A stretch of 64,000 nucleotides of DNA from Streptomyces sp. WMMB 322 (GTDB lineage Bacteria; Actinomycetota; Actinomycetes; Streptomycetales; Streptomycetaceae), in the NCBI RefSeq assembly GCF_900090145.1, contig NZ_FMHI01000019.1:92056-156055 (forward strand), in the 5' to 3' direction. The notes beneath the pieces are model-generated. The model was not told where the DNA came from. It ran no database searches and worked only from the letters and a program-made list of their open reading frames with translations. Numbering within the stretch: the stretch's first letter is position 1; each line of letters begins with the position of its first letter. The translations under genes were made by a program, and so were the position numbers. Of this stretch, positions 1 to 8,125 are shown piece by piece.

Positions 1-799
1 CCAGCACGTCGTCGTCACAGATCACCGCGGTGGGCCGCGGGACTGCCGTGAGGGCGCGGGTGGCTGCGCTCAGGGCGTCCTCGATGGTGAGGTCGCCGGC
101 CTCGGTCAGCAGTTCGGCCCCTGGCGTCCGGGCCACCGCCTGCGCCAGCGTGCGGGCCCGCACACCGAACGTCCAGCTGTCCACCGCCGCCGCAAGGTGC
201 GCGAGCCGCCTGTGACCGAGGCCGAGGAGATGCCCGGCCACCTGCCGCATGCCGTCGGCGACGTCGAAGTTGACGGTGGCCGCGGCGCGGTCGCCCTCCG
301 GGTCGGTGTCCAGCATCACCAGCGGCAGTCCTCCCTCGTGCAGTGCCGCCAGTGCGTCGGGAGCCATCGAGGAGGCGATCACGCCGTCCAGTGCGGCGCG
401 GGCGGAGCCGAACGGATCGACAGCGGGGCCCGTGCCCTCGGGGGAGGGGTAGAGGACCACGCCGAAGTCGTGTTCGGCGGCGGTTCGCGCGGCACCGGCG
501 TGGACGCGTGCGAAGTAGTCGCCGGTGAGGGCGGGCACCACGAGGAGGGCCGTGCGGGCCCGGCCCAGCCGGAGGCTGCGTGCGGACAGGTTGGGGCGGT
601 AGCCGAGTGCCTGTGCGGCGGCCCTGACGGTTTCGGCGGTGCGGGGCGAGACCCGTCCCTGCCACTTGCCTCCCAGCACGAGGGAGACCGTCGCCTGCGA
701 GACGTCCGCACGCCGGGCGACGTCACGGCTGGTGGGACGCCCGTCGGACGTGCCGGTGGGCGGCCGGCCCGCAGTGCCGGGCCGCCGGGTGCTCGCCAT
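1..799 (-). CDS. LacI-family transcriptional regulator (3' end cut by window edge)
   Basis: Reading the minus strand from an ATG at 799 gives 266 open codons that run off the left edge. Residues about 20-37 form a LacI helix-turn-helix (SRDVARRADVSQATVS). This is followed by the hinge sequence LGYRPN and a periplasmic-binding-protein-like effector domain (LVVPALTGDYFARVHAGA). An AAGGAG sequence lies 8 nt before the ATG and supports the start. LacI proteins are dimeric, ligand-released repressors. This one diverges from an MFS transporter, and a palindrome lies in the gap, so local control of the transporter is the simple inference. The ligand is unknown. The C-terminal end is outside the window. 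Confidence 0.9.
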   Translation of the reverse strand, partial: MASTRRPGTAGRPPTGTSDGRPTSRDVARRADVSQATVSLVLGGKWQGRVSPRTAETVRAAAQALGYRPNLSARSLRLGRARTALLVVPALTGDYFARVHAGAARTAAEHDFGVVLYPSPEGTGPAVDPFGSARAALDGVIASSMAPDALAALHEGGLPLVMLDTDPEGDRAAATVNFDVADGMRQVAGHLLGLGHRRLAHLAAAVDSWTFGVRARTLAQAVARTPGAELLTEAGDLTIEDALSAATRALTAVPRPTAVICDDDVL

Positions 800-860
800 C
801 CGTACCGCTCCTTCGCAGCCCGTGGCAGGTGCCCGGGGTGGACCGTGGGTCAGCGACATG

Positions 861-889
861 GTACGTATGACTCCGGAAGTTATACGTAC
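861..889. promoter_or_regulatory. Inverted repeat in LacI/MFS divergent gap (candidate operator)
   Basis: GTACGTAT at 861-868 is the exact reverse complement of ATACGTAC at 882-889, with 13 bp between them. A related half site, ACGTGTATGAC, follows at 891-901 and repeats most of ACGTATGAC at 863-871. The region is much more A/T-rich than its surroundings. It lies between the two divergent start codons, about 60 bp from the regulator start and about 45 bp from the transporter start. This is the expected place for an operator of the adjacent LacI protein. The binding assignment is inference. Confidence 0.5.
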
Positions 890-934
890 AACGTGTATGA
901 CTGGACCGGCGGGCCGCCGGAAGGAGTGGGAGCC

Positions 935-2242
935 GTGGCGATGGGCTATGCCGAACTGCTGCGGGCCCGGCACGCGATGCGGCTGCTCGCGGGCACGCTG
1001 ACGGGCAGGCTTCCCAACGCCACGGGCCCGCTGGCGATCGTGCTCTTCACCCGCGCCGAGGGCGGGAGCTACACGCTCGCCGGTGTCCTCTCCGCCGTCT
1101 ACGGGCTGGCGACCGCCGTCGGCCAGCCGATGCTGGGACGTCTCGTGGACCTGCACGGCCAGCCGCGTGTGATGTTCCCCGCGGCCGTCTTCTCGGCACT
1201 GGGCATGCTGCTGCTCACGGCAGCCGGCACGGACCCCGTGTGGGCCGCCGCCGCGGGCGTGCTCGTCGCCGGCGTGTGCACACCCCCGCTCGAGGGCGGC
1301 CTGCGTGCCCTGTGGCCCAGCGTGCTCAAGGGCCCGGACAAGGTGCACAGGGCGTACGCGCTGGACGCCGTCGCCCAGGAAGTGATGTTCGCCGTCGGGC
1401 CGTTGCTCGTGACGGTGTTCGTCGCCCTCTGGAACGAGGCCGCCGCGCTGCTGGTCATCAACGCGCTGGGCGTCCTCGGCGCTCTCTCGGTCGTCGTCTC
1501 GCCGCCCTCGCGGGCGTGGAAGTCGGCTCCACGCGAACCCCACTGGCTGGGGGCGCTGCGCTCGCCGGGGCTGCTGGCCCTGCTTGCCACCTTCTTCTTC
1601 GTCGGCTTGGCGCTCGGCGCCGTCGCGGTCGCGTCCGTGAGTTACGCCGACGAGCACGGCGAGGCCCTGATCTCCAGCTATCTGCTGTCGGCGCTGGGCT
1701 TCGGCGCACTCGCGGGCGGCCTGATCTACGGAGCGCGGCACTGGGCAGGCCTCCCGGAACGCAGACTGGTATGGCTTGTTCTCGCCCTCGCCGCGGGTTA
1801 CATGCCGCTGGTCCTCGTCCCGGGAGTGATCGCGATGACGGCCCTGGCAGGCCTGTCCGGGGTCTTTCTCGCTCCGGCGCTCGCCTGCGCGTTCGTGGTC
1901 GTGGACCGTCACGCTCCCGCCGGCACGGTCACCGAGGCCTTCTCCTGGCTGGTCACGACATTCGGCGTCGGGGCTGCGGCCGGTACGGGGCTGGTGGGCC
2001 CCGTCATCGAGTGGGGCGGCGCGTCCGCGGGCTTCGCCGTCGTGGGCGGGGGAGGGCTGGCGGCGTTCCTCGTGCTGCTGCTGACCGGACGGGCGTTTTC
2101 GGCCGTGCCGGGGGGTTTCCGCAGTGCCCCCGTGATGGGCCCGGCAGCAGGCCCGGAGCACGCGTCGCCCCCGGTCACGGAGGCGGAAAATGATCGCAAT
2201 GCTGCCCCCGAACCCGGTTTCAGAACAGGCCGTCAGGCGTAA
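935..2242 (+). CDS. MFS transporter
   Basis: A 435-residue integral membrane protein of the major facilitator superfamily. It has about twelve hydrophobic stretches, and a basic loop after TM2/3 contains the MFS motif-A-like sequence GRLVDLHGQPRVMF. The GTG at 935 is chosen because AAGGAG lies at 921-926, 8 nt upstream. An internal ATG two codons later is possible. The substrate cannot be told from sequence. The divergent LacI gene suggests inducible export or import of a small molecule. The stop codon TAA (2240-2242) also forms the first bases of the pafA -10 hexamer, so transcription of the two genes is physically interlocked. Confidence 0.88.
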   Translation: MAMGYAELLRARHAMRLLAGTLTGRLPNATGPLAIVLFTRAEGGSYTLAGVLSAVYGLATAVGQPMLGRLVDLHGQPRVMFPAAVFSALGMLLLTAAGTDPVWAAAAGVLVAGVCTPPLEGGLRALWPSVLKGPDKVHRAYALDAVAQEVMFAVGPLLVTVFVALWNEAAALLVINALGVLGALSVVVSPPSRAWKSAPREPHWLGALRSPGLLALLATFFFVGLALGAVAVASVSYADEHGEALISSYLLSALGFGALAGGLIYGARHWAGLPERRLVWLVLALAAGYMPLVLVPGVIAMTALAGLSGVFLAPALACAFVVVDRHAPAGTVTEAFSWLVTTFGVGAAAGTGLVGPVIEWGGASAGFAVVGGGGLAAFLVLLLTGRAFSAVPGGFRSAPVMGPAAGPEHASPPVTEAENDRNAAPEPGFRTGRQA

Positions 2243-2245
2243 TGT
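2240..2245 (+). promoter_or_regulatory. -10 hexamer of pafA (leaderless)
   Basis: TAATGT at 2240-2245 overlaps the stop codon of the MFS gene and ends 6 nt before the pafA ATG. There is no Shine-Dalgarno. A start of transcription at or beside the A of ATG is inferred. Confidence 0.5.
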
Positions 2246-2251
2246 TCAGTC

Positions 2252-3613
2252 ATGGACCGCCGAATCTTCGGGCTCGAGAACGAGTACGGCGTCACGTGTA
2301 CGTTCCGGGGCCAGCGCCGCCTGTCCCCCGACGAGGTGGCGCGGTACCTCTTCCGCCGTGTCGTGTCATGGGGCCGCAGCAGCAACGTCTTCCTGCGCAA
2401 CGGCGCCCGCCTCTACCTGGACGTGGGTTCCCACCCCGAATACGCGACCCCCGAGTGCGACAACGTGACCGAACTGGTCACCCACGACAAGGCCGGCGAG
2501 CGCATCCTCGAGGGGCTCCTCGTCGATGCCGAACGGCGCCTGCACGAGGAAGGAATCGCGGGCGACGTCTTTCTCTTCAAGAACAACACCGACTCGGCGG
2601 GAAACTCCTACGGATGTCACGAGAACTATCTCGTGGCCCGGCACGGAGAGTTCTCGCGCCTTGCCGACGTGCTGATCCCCTTCCTCGTCACGCGTCAGCT
2701 CGTGTGCGGCGCGGGCAAGGTACTGCAGACGCCCCGGGGGGCCGTCTACTGCGTGAGCCAGCGCGCGGAACACATCTGGGAGGGCGTCAGTTCCGCGACC
2801 ACCCGGTCCCGTCCGATCATCAACACCCGTGATGAGCCGCACGCCGACGCGGAGCGCTACCGGCGCCTCCACGTCATCGTGGGTGACTCCAACATGTCCG
2901 AGACGACCATGCTGCTCAAGGTCGGCGCCACCGACCTCGTGCTGCGCATGATCGAGGCCGGCACAGTGATGCGGGATCTGACGCTGGAGAACCCGATCAG
3001 GGCCATCCGGGAGGTCAGCCACGACATCACCGGCCAGCGCAAGGTGCGCCTGGCGAGCGGCCGCGAGGCCTCGGCGCTCGAGGTGCAGCAGGAGTACTTC
3101 GAGAAGGCGCTGGACTTCTGCGACCGGCGCGGCATCCGTACGGGCCGTGTGGAGCGCGTTCTGGAGCTGTGGGGGCGTTCTCTCGACGCGATCCGCACCC
3201 AGGAGCTCGACAAGATCAACACGGAGATCGACTGGGTCATGAAGTACCAGCTGATCGAGCGTTACCGGGCGAAGAACAACCTCACGATGTCGCACCCGCG
3301 CATCGCTCAGATAGACCTCGCGTACCACGACATCCACCGCCGCCGAGGGCTCTACTACCTGCTGGAACGCAACGGCCAGGCCGCCCGTATCTGCAACGAT
3401 CTGAAGATCTTCGAGGGCAAGTCGGTGCCGCCGCAGACCACGCGGGCGCGGCTGCGTGGCGACTTCATCCGGCGGGCCCAGGAACAGCGCCGGGACTTCA
3501 CCGTCGACTGGGTCCACCTCAAGCTCAACGACCAGGCGCAGCGCACCGTCCTGTGCAAGGACCCTTTCCGTTCGGTCGACGAGCGTGTGGAGAAGCTCAT
3601 CGCCGGTATGTGA
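2252..3613 (+). CDS. pafA: Pup--protein ligase PafA
   Basis: A 453-residue ligase that joins deamidated Pup to lysines of target proteins using ATP, marking them for the actinobacterial proteasome. The fold is that of the gamma-glutamyl-cysteine/glutamine synthetase-like carboxylate-amine ligases. Visible hallmarks are GLENEYGV at residues 7-14, with the Mg-binding Glu9, and YLDVGSHPEYATPEC with Asp57, the catalytic base in characterised PafA. Length is full. The ATG at 2252 has no ribosome-binding site but sits 6 nt after a TAATGT hexamer, so it is probably read from a leaderless mRNA. pup, prcBA and dop are not in the window and would be expected to the left. Confidence 0.97.
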   Translation: MDRRIFGLENEYGVTCTFRGQRRLSPDEVARYLFRRVVSWGRSSNVFLRNGARLYLDVGSHPEYATPECDNVTELVTHDKAGERILEGLLVDAERRLHEEGIAGDVFLFKNNTDSAGNSYGCHENYLVARHGEFSRLADVLIPFLVTRQLVCGAGKVLQTPRGAVYCVSQRAEHIWEGVSSATTRSRPIINTRDEPHADAERYRRLHVIVGDSNMSETTMLLKVGATDLVLRMIEAGTVMRDLTLENPIRAIREVSHDITGQRKVRLASGREASALEVQQEYFEKALDFCDRRGIRTGRVERVLELWGRSLDAIRTQELDKINTEIDWVMKYQLIERYRAKNNLTMSHPRIAQIDLAYHDIHRRRGLYYLLERNGQAARICNDLKIFEGKSVPPQTTRARLRGDFIRRAQEQRRDFTVDWVHLKLNDQAQRTVLCKDPFRSVDERVEKLIAGM

Positions 3614-3631
3614 GACGTGTCAACGGGGGAC

Positions 3632-3677
3632 GGGATGTCCGGGCGGGGCCGTAGGGTTGCTCCCGTCCGGACATCCC
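3632..3677. repeat. 11-bp inverted repeat after pafA
   Basis: GGGATGTCCGG (3632-3642) and CCGGACATCCC (3667-3677) are exact reverse complements with a 24-bp spacer. An overlapping alternative pairing exists between GACGGGA (3629-3635) and TCCCGTC (3661-3667). The repeat lies between the pafA stop and the start of the FKBP lipoprotein gene. It could end pafA transcription or be an operator for the next gene. There is no T tract, so the terminator reading is not secure. Confidence 0.45.
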
Positions 3678-3745
3678 TATACCGCGAGTTGGACACCATG
3701 CTGCAGACCCCCCGGGGAACGACCCCCCGCCTCAGGAAGATTTCC

Positions 3746-4651
3746 GTGCGCCGCTTCGCCGCGGCTCTGGTCGTGCCGGCGCTGATCGCCTCGGTCGCCG
3801 CCTGCGGCAGTGACGAGGACCAGAACGGGCAGCCCCCGAAGGTCACCGGTGCCGCGGACAAGAAGCCGAAGGTGGCCAAGGGGAAGGGCAAGCCCCCGAA
3901 GGACCTCAAGGTCAAGGTCCTCAAGGAGGGCAAGGGGCAGAAGGTCAAGAAGGGCGACTCGCTCAACGCCGACTACCTCGGGCAGCTGTGGAAGGGCAAG
4001 GAGTTCGACAGCAGCTGGAAGCGGGGTCAGCCGGCCACGTTCCAGATCGGCACGGGCAAGGTCATCAAGGGCTGGGACGAGGCCCTGGTGGGCAAGAAGA
4101 TCGGCAGCCGCGTCGAGATGGTGGTGCCTCCGGAGAAGGGTTACGGCAAGCAGGGGCAGCCCCCGACGATCCCGAAGAACTCCACGCTGGTCTTCGTCGT
4201 GGACCTCAAGAAGATCATGCCGAGCGAGATCGACGGCAAGCCGGTGAAGGGCGAGCGCAACCCCGAGCTGCCCGAGGTGAGCACCAAGATCGAGAAGAAC
4301 AAGGCCCCTGAGATCACCATGCCCAAGGGCGTGGACAAGGCCCCGGACAAGCTGCTCGACGAGACGATCATCGAGGGCGACGGCAAGAAGGTCACCGAGA
4401 AGAGCACCGTCCTGACCCAGTTCACGGCCAAGCTGTGGAAGGGCGGCAAGCAGCTCGACGACACCTGGGCGCAGGGCGGGCCGCAGGAGATCCCGGTGGC
4501 CAAGATCCCGGGCTGGGCCGACGCGCTCAAGGGCAAGAAGGCCGGCAGCCGTGTCGTGGTCTCCGTGCCGAAGAGCGAGTTCCCGAAGGAGCAGCAGAAG
4601 CAGTTCTCCTCCGGCGTGGTCTTCTCGGTGGACGTGCTGGACGTCAACTGA
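3746..4651 (+). CDS. Lipoprotein with tandem FKBP-type peptidyl-prolyl isomerase domains
   Basis: A 301-residue exported lipoprotein. The GTG at 3746 follows AGGAAG with 6 nt spacing. It gives a short signal peptide ending in a lipobox (SVAAC, Cys20), so this start is preferred over open upstream codons. After a Lys/Gly/Pro-rich linker, a first FKBP domain (about 50-155) keeps the usual core (GKEFDSSWKRGQP, GKVIKGWDEALVG, GYGKQG). A second FKBP-like domain (about 185-301) is visibly diverged (KLWKGGKQLDDTWAQGGPQ, IPGWADALKG). Likely role: extracytoplasmic prolyl isomerase or chaperone. It stands in line with pafA upstream and a cytoplasmic FKBP downstream. Confidence 0.9.
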   Translation: MRRFAAALVVPALIASVAACGSDEDQNGQPPKVTGAADKKPKVAKGKGKPPKDLKVKVLKEGKGQKVKKGDSLNADYLGQLWKGKEFDSSWKRGQPATFQIGTGKVIKGWDEALVGKKIGSRVEMVVPPEKGYGKQGQPPTIPKNSTLVFVVDLKKIMPSEIDGKPVKGERNPELPEVSTKIEKNKAPEITMPKGVDKAPDKLLDETIIEGDGKKVTEKSTVLTQFTAKLWKGGKQLDDTWAQGGPQEIPVAKIPGWADALKGKKAGSRVVVSVPKSEFPKEQQKQFSSGVVFSVDVLDVN

Positions 4652-4712
4652 GTCCACGCGCCGTGACAGACTGGCGCGGTTGTCCGAATGAATCGTTGCT
4701 AGGAGCCATTTC

Positions 4713-5087
4713 GTGAGCATCGACAAGCCCGAGGTCGACTTCCCCGAGGGTGCGCCGCCTGCCGATCTGGAGATCGTGGATCTCTGGGAGGGCGACGGGC
4801 CCGAGGCCAAGGCCGGTGACAACGTCTCCGTGCACTACGTGGGCGTCTCCTTCTCCAGCGGCGAGGAGTTCGACGCCAGCTGGAACCGCGGCAAGCCGCT
4901 GCAGTTCCAGCTCGGGGCGGGCCAGGTCATCCCCGGCTGGGACCGCGGTGTGCAGGGCATGAAGGTCGGCGGGCGCCGCCGGCTGACCATTCCCGCGCAC
5001 CTCGCCTACGGGGAGCAGGGTGCGGGCGGTGGCCGTATCAAGCCGAACGAGACGCTGATCTTCGTCTGCGACCTCGTCTCCGTCTGA
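4713..5087 (+). CDS. FKBP-type peptidyl-prolyl cis-trans isomerase
   Basis: A 124-residue single-domain FKBP, cytoplasmic because there is no signal peptide. The canonical FKBP core is present: VHYVGVSFSSGEEFDASW, GAGQVIPGWDRGVQGMKVGG, HLAYGEQG and the terminal LIFVCDLVSV. It catalyses cis-trans isomerisation of Xaa-Pro bonds. The start is GTG 4713, preceded by a TAGGAG-type ribosome site. It lies 61 bp after the lipoprotein FKBP, so the two probably arose by duplication and are co-transcribed. A strong hairpin follows the stop. Confidence 0.93.
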   Translation: MSIDKPEVDFPEGAPPADLEIVDLWEGDGPEAKAGDNVSVHYVGVSFSSGEEFDASWNRGKPLQFQLGAGQVIPGWDRGVQGMKVGGRRRLTIPAHLAYGEQGAGGGRIKPNETLIFVCDLVSV

Positions 5088-5109
5088 GCCGGCCGCGTCG
5101 CGGCTTCTT

Positions 5110-5150
5110 CCGGGGGTCCCGCCTGCGGGCGGGGCCCCCGGTCTTGCTTT
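5110..5150 (+). terminator. Rho-independent-type terminator after FKBP gene
   Basis: A 14-bp stem (5110-5123 with 5128-5141, one G-T wobble) with a TGCG tetraloop is followed by TCTTGCTTTT. This is one of the few hairpins in the window with a real T-rich tail. Confidence 0.85.
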
Positions 5151-5234
5151 TGCGGGGAACCCCGCTAGCGGTACGGTCAATTGCCGAGAAGAGCACAGAG
5201 CAGTACGAGAAGTACGGGGAGCACGAGGGAGCCC

Positions 5235-6209
5235 ATGGCGATTGCCAAGGCCGAGCGGCTGATGAATCTGGCGCTGTGCCTGCTCGGGACCCGGCGCCCG
5301 CTGACGAAGCGCGAGCTGCGTACCTCGATCGAGGCATACCTCGAAGCCGCGGGCGACGAGGCCTTCAACAGGATGTTCGAGCGCGACAAGGACGACCTGC
5401 GCGAGCTCGGCCTTGTGATCGACACCGTGGAGGGCCTGGACGGTGACATCGGCTACCGCGCCCAGCGAGACAGCAACCGGCTCCCGCCCATCGCCCTCGA
5501 CGCCGAGGAGGCGACCGCCCTCGGCCTCGCCGCCCGCGTCTGGCAGCAGGCGCGTCTCGCGGGCGCCGCGAGCGGTGCGCTGCAGAAGCTGCGGGCGGCC
5601 GGCGGCATGCCCCAGCACGACGACGGCGGGAGAGGGGACGGACCGGCCGTCGCACACAGCACGCTCGAGCCCCACATCCCCGTCCGGGAGGCCGCGTTCG
5701 AGCCGTTGATGCTGGCCTGCCGGGACCGCCGTCCCGTCGTCTTCGACTACCGCAAGTCCAACGCGGCCCGCCCCGAGCGACGTCAGGTCGAGCCCTGGAC
5801 GCTGGAGTGCTGGCGCGGCCACTGGTATCTCGCGGGTTTCGACCGCGAGCGGCAGGCCGAGCGGGTCTTCCGCCTCTCCCGCATCACGGGGCCCGTACGC
5901 TCCCGGGCCGCCGCGTTCACCGCCCCGGTGCCCGACCAGGTGACCGTACGGGAGACGGTCGAGCGGTGGGCCGGGGAGAGCGCTTCGCGCAGCGCGCGCA
6001 TCCGGCTGCGCGCGGGCGCCGGTTACCCGCTGCGGTCACGCGCCACCGAGGTCCGGGAACTGCCGGACGGGTGGGAGGAGTTGGAGATTCCGTACGGTCA
6101 CGGACTGGACGCCTGGCTGGTGGAGTTCGGGCCGGACGTGATCGTGCTGGAGCCGGCGGAACTACGGGCCGAAGTGGTCGACCGTCTTCGCGCCGTCGCC
6201 AAGGGCTGA
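5235..6209 (+). CDS. pafB: WYL-domain transcriptional regulator PafB
   Basis: A 324-residue DNA-binding regulator: an N-terminal winged helix (AERLMNLALCLL, KRELRTSIEAY), a WYL domain (VVFDYRKSN...RQVEPWTLECWRGHWYLAGFDR) and a C-terminal extension. PafB and PafC act together as the RecA-independent DNA damage response activator in mycobacteria, and homologues sit near the proteasome genes in many actinobacteria. ATG 5235 is chosen over open upstream codons because a GAGGGAG ribosome site lies 5-8 nt before it. pafC follows after 15 bp, indicating an operon. Upstream is the FKBP terminator, so this is the first gene of its transcript. Confidence 0.93.
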   Translation: MAIAKAERLMNLALCLLGTRRPLTKRELRTSIEAYLEAAGDEAFNRMFERDKDDLRELGLVIDTVEGLDGDIGYRAQRDSNRLPPIALDAEEATALGLAARVWQQARLAGAASGALQKLRAAGGMPQHDDGGRGDGPAVAHSTLEPHIPVREAAFEPLMLACRDRRPVVFDYRKSNAARPERRQVEPWTLECWRGHWYLAGFDRERQAERVFRLSRITGPVRSRAAAFTAPVPDQVTVRETVERWAGESASRSARIRLRAGAGYPLRSRATEVRELPDGWEELEIPYGHGLDAWLVEFGPDVIVLEPAELRAEVVDRLRAVAKG

Positions 6210-6224
6210 GGGGGAGCACGGACC

Positions 6225-7187
6225 ATGGCACCGAACGCCATCGACCAGACCCGCCGGATGCTGTCCCTGGTCACGTATCTCCGGGACCGCCCGGGTGCCC
6301 GGATCGACGAGGTGGCCCGCGCCTTCGGCATCACGGCCGACGAGCTGATCTCCGATCTCGACGTCCTGCCCATGTGCGGCACCAGTTTCCGCGGCGGCGA
6401 CCTTCTGGAGATCGACACGGACGGCGAGCGCATCTGGTGGCGCAACGCCGACGCCCTCGGCAGCGACACCGCGCAGCCGCTCCGCCTCGCCTCCGACGAG
6501 GCGACCGCTCTGCTCGTCGCAGCCCGCGCCGTGGCCACCCTGCCGGGGCTGCGGGAGAGCGACCGGGACGCGCTGCAGCGCGCCACCGCGAAGCTGGAGG
6601 AGGCGGCGGGGGAGAGCGCGGGCGCCAGTTCGCGGCTGTCGGTGACGTTCGAATCGGAGGGCGGGGTCTTCGCCGACGTGGACCGCGCCATCGCCGAGCG
6701 GCGCCGGCTGTGGCTGCGCTACTACTCGCCGGCGCGGGACGAACTCACGGAGCGCGAAGTCGACCCCATCCGTCTGTTCGCCGTCGGGCACACCTACCTG
6801 GAGGCCTGGTGCCGTCTCTCGGAGGCGCGGCGCACCTTCCGTCTGGACAGGGTCGCCGAGATCCGTCTGCTGGAGGAACCGGCGGACCCGCCTCCGGTGG
6901 AGCTGCGTGATCTGAGCGAAGGACTCGTCCAGCCCTCGGCGGAGGACCCCGAGGTGGTCGTCGAGGTCGGACCGGGAGGCCGCTGGGTCGCCGAGTACTA
7001 CCCGTACGACAGCGCCGAGGAACTGCCGGACGGGGGGCTGCGCGTCACCCTTCGCACGCCCGACCCGGCTTCGCTGCGGCGGCTGGCGCTGCGGCTGGGC
7101 CGGGACGGGAGGATCGTGGCTCCGCGCGAACTCGCCGAGAGCGCACGCGAGGTCGCGCGCACGGCGCTGGCGGCGTACGGGGAGTGA
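6225..7187 (+). CDS. pafC: WYL-domain transcriptional regulator PafC
   Basis: A 320-residue partner of PafB with the same layout. The N-terminal winged helix is RRMLSLVTYLRDRPGARIDE, followed by AFGITADELISDL. The WYL core is RRLWLRYYSPARDELTEREVDP, and the C-terminal WCX-like domain is WVAEYYPYDSAEELPDG. The two proteins act as a heterodimer, or as a fused protein in some species. A GAGGGGGAG-type ribosome site lies before ATG 6225. Co-translation with pafB is likely from the 15-bp gap. Confidence 0.93.
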   Translation: MAPNAIDQTRRMLSLVTYLRDRPGARIDEVARAFGITADELISDLDVLPMCGTSFRGGDLLEIDTDGERIWWRNADALGSDTAQPLRLASDEATALLVAARAVATLPGLRESDRDALQRATAKLEEAAGESAGASSRLSVTFESEGGVFADVDRAIAERRRLWLRYYSPARDELTEREVDPIRLFAVGHTYLEAWCRLSEARRTFRLDRVAEIRLLEEPADPPPVELRDLSEGLVQPSAEDPEVVVEVGPGGRWVAEYYPYDSAEELPDGGLRVTLRTPDPASLRRLALRLGRDGRIVAPRELAESAREVARTALAAYGE

Positions 7188-7219
7188 GAGGCCGCACGGG
7201 GTGTGCTCTGCGATCCCAC

Positions 7220-7225
7220 TAAGCT
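7220..7225 (+). promoter_or_regulatory. -10 hexamer (leaderless) of small membrane protein gene
   Basis: TAAGCT ends 6 nt before ATG 7232, and no Shine-Dalgarno is present. This suggests a separate leaderless transcript after pafC. Confidence 0.45.
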
Positions 7226-7231
7226 CGGCGC

Positions 7232-7477
7232 ATGCTCTGGCCCATGTTCTTTCTCGCGCTCGCCTTCTGCGGAATCGTCGTCCTCGGTGTGCTGGCCGTC
7301 CGGGTCGGGCTGGAGGTGCGCCGGTTCTCCCGTGCCGTGGGCGACTGCTCGGAGCGCATCACCCTCGCAACCGAAGACCTCGAACGCGCCGCGGTACCGC
7401 TGGCGGAACGGGCGGGGCGGGCGCGTGACGTGCACGGAGACCCGATCGGGGAGGCCCGGGGACGACGCGAGCGCTGA
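7232..7477 (+). CDS. Small single-span membrane protein, unknown function
   Basis: An 81-residue protein with one N-terminal transmembrane helix (WPMFFLALAFCGIVVLGVLAV), then a charged cytoplasmic tail with helical character (VGLEVRRFSRAVGDCSERIT). It resembles the small conserved proteins often found between pafC and tatA in Streptomyces. No catalytic motif is visible. A leaderless promoter (TAAGCT, 7220-7225) makes the ATG credible. The function is not known. A role tied to Tat or to the WYL regulators is only suggested by position. Confidence 0.7.
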   Translation: MLWPMFFLALAFCGIVVLGVLAVRVGLEVRRFSRAVGDCSERITLATEDLERAAVPLAERAGRARDVHGDPIGEARGRRER

Positions 7478-7663
7478 CCTGCCGGTGACGGGGTGGCCGC
7501 AGCACCGCGAGGGGACCGGCGACGGCCGTGAGGTGCGGGGCGCCGCAGGCACCCTGCCTGGCCCGTACCTTTGAGCGGTAAGCTGCACGGAGCCGCGTCA
7601 CGGCGGCCGGTGAGCGCAACCTCATGGCAGTACGGGCATTGCCCGTGGTTCACGGCCCAGGGT

Positions 7664-7669
7664 TACGAT
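7664..7669 (+). promoter_or_regulatory. Candidate -10 in the region before tatA
   Basis: The 277-bp gap 7478-7754 has no convincing gene. TACGAT at 7664-7669 is the best -10 match and would give a tatA leader of about 80 nt. A TTGACG at 7683-7689 is a possible -35 for a second, closer start. Confidence 0.3.
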
Positions 7670-7754
7670 CGCTGGAGCGCTCGCTTGACGCAGTCCGTCC
7701 GATCCACACGGCAGGCACGAACACACGCCGGCCCCGGCGAGAAGGTAGTGGCAC

Positions 7755-8039
7755 ATGATCGGCAATCTGAAGCCCCTGGAGATCGTTCTGATCGTCCTGG
7801 TCATCCTGCTGCTGTTCGGCGCCAAGAAGCTTCCGGACATGGCCCGTTCGCTGGGCAAGTCTGCCCGCATCCTCAAGAGCGAGGCCAAGCAGATGAAGAA
7901 GGACGGCGGCGACGACAGCGACGCCGGCACCTCCGACTCCCAGCAGGCACCGAAGACGATCCAGGCCGCCCCCGGGGACGTCGCCAGCTCACGGCCCGTC
8001 ACCGAGCCGACCAAGAACCAGCAGCAGAGCCAGTCCTGA
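7755..8039 (+). CDS. tatA: Sec-independent translocase subunit TatA
   Basis: A 94-residue TatA. A short N-terminal transmembrane helix (LEIVLIVLVILLLF) is followed by the hallmark FGAKKLP, an amphipathic helix (MARSLGKSARILKSEAKQM) and a disordered acidic/Gln-rich tail. TatA oligomers form the pore for folded twin-arginine proteins. A GAGAAGG sequence precedes ATG 7755. tatC follows 86 bp later, in the usual actinobacterial order. tatB is not here, as is usual for Streptomyces. Confidence 0.95.
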   Translation: MIGNLKPLEIVLIVLVILLLFGAKKLPDMARSLGKSARILKSEAKQMKKDGGDDSDAGTSDSQQAPKTIQAAPGDVASSRPVTEPTKNQQQSQS

Positions 8040-8125
8040 CCGCCGCGTGACGCGGCCGTGCGCCAGCCGCACGGCACAACCGGCATTCCAGATATTCCGG
8101 ACACTTCACACAACGAGGACCTGGG

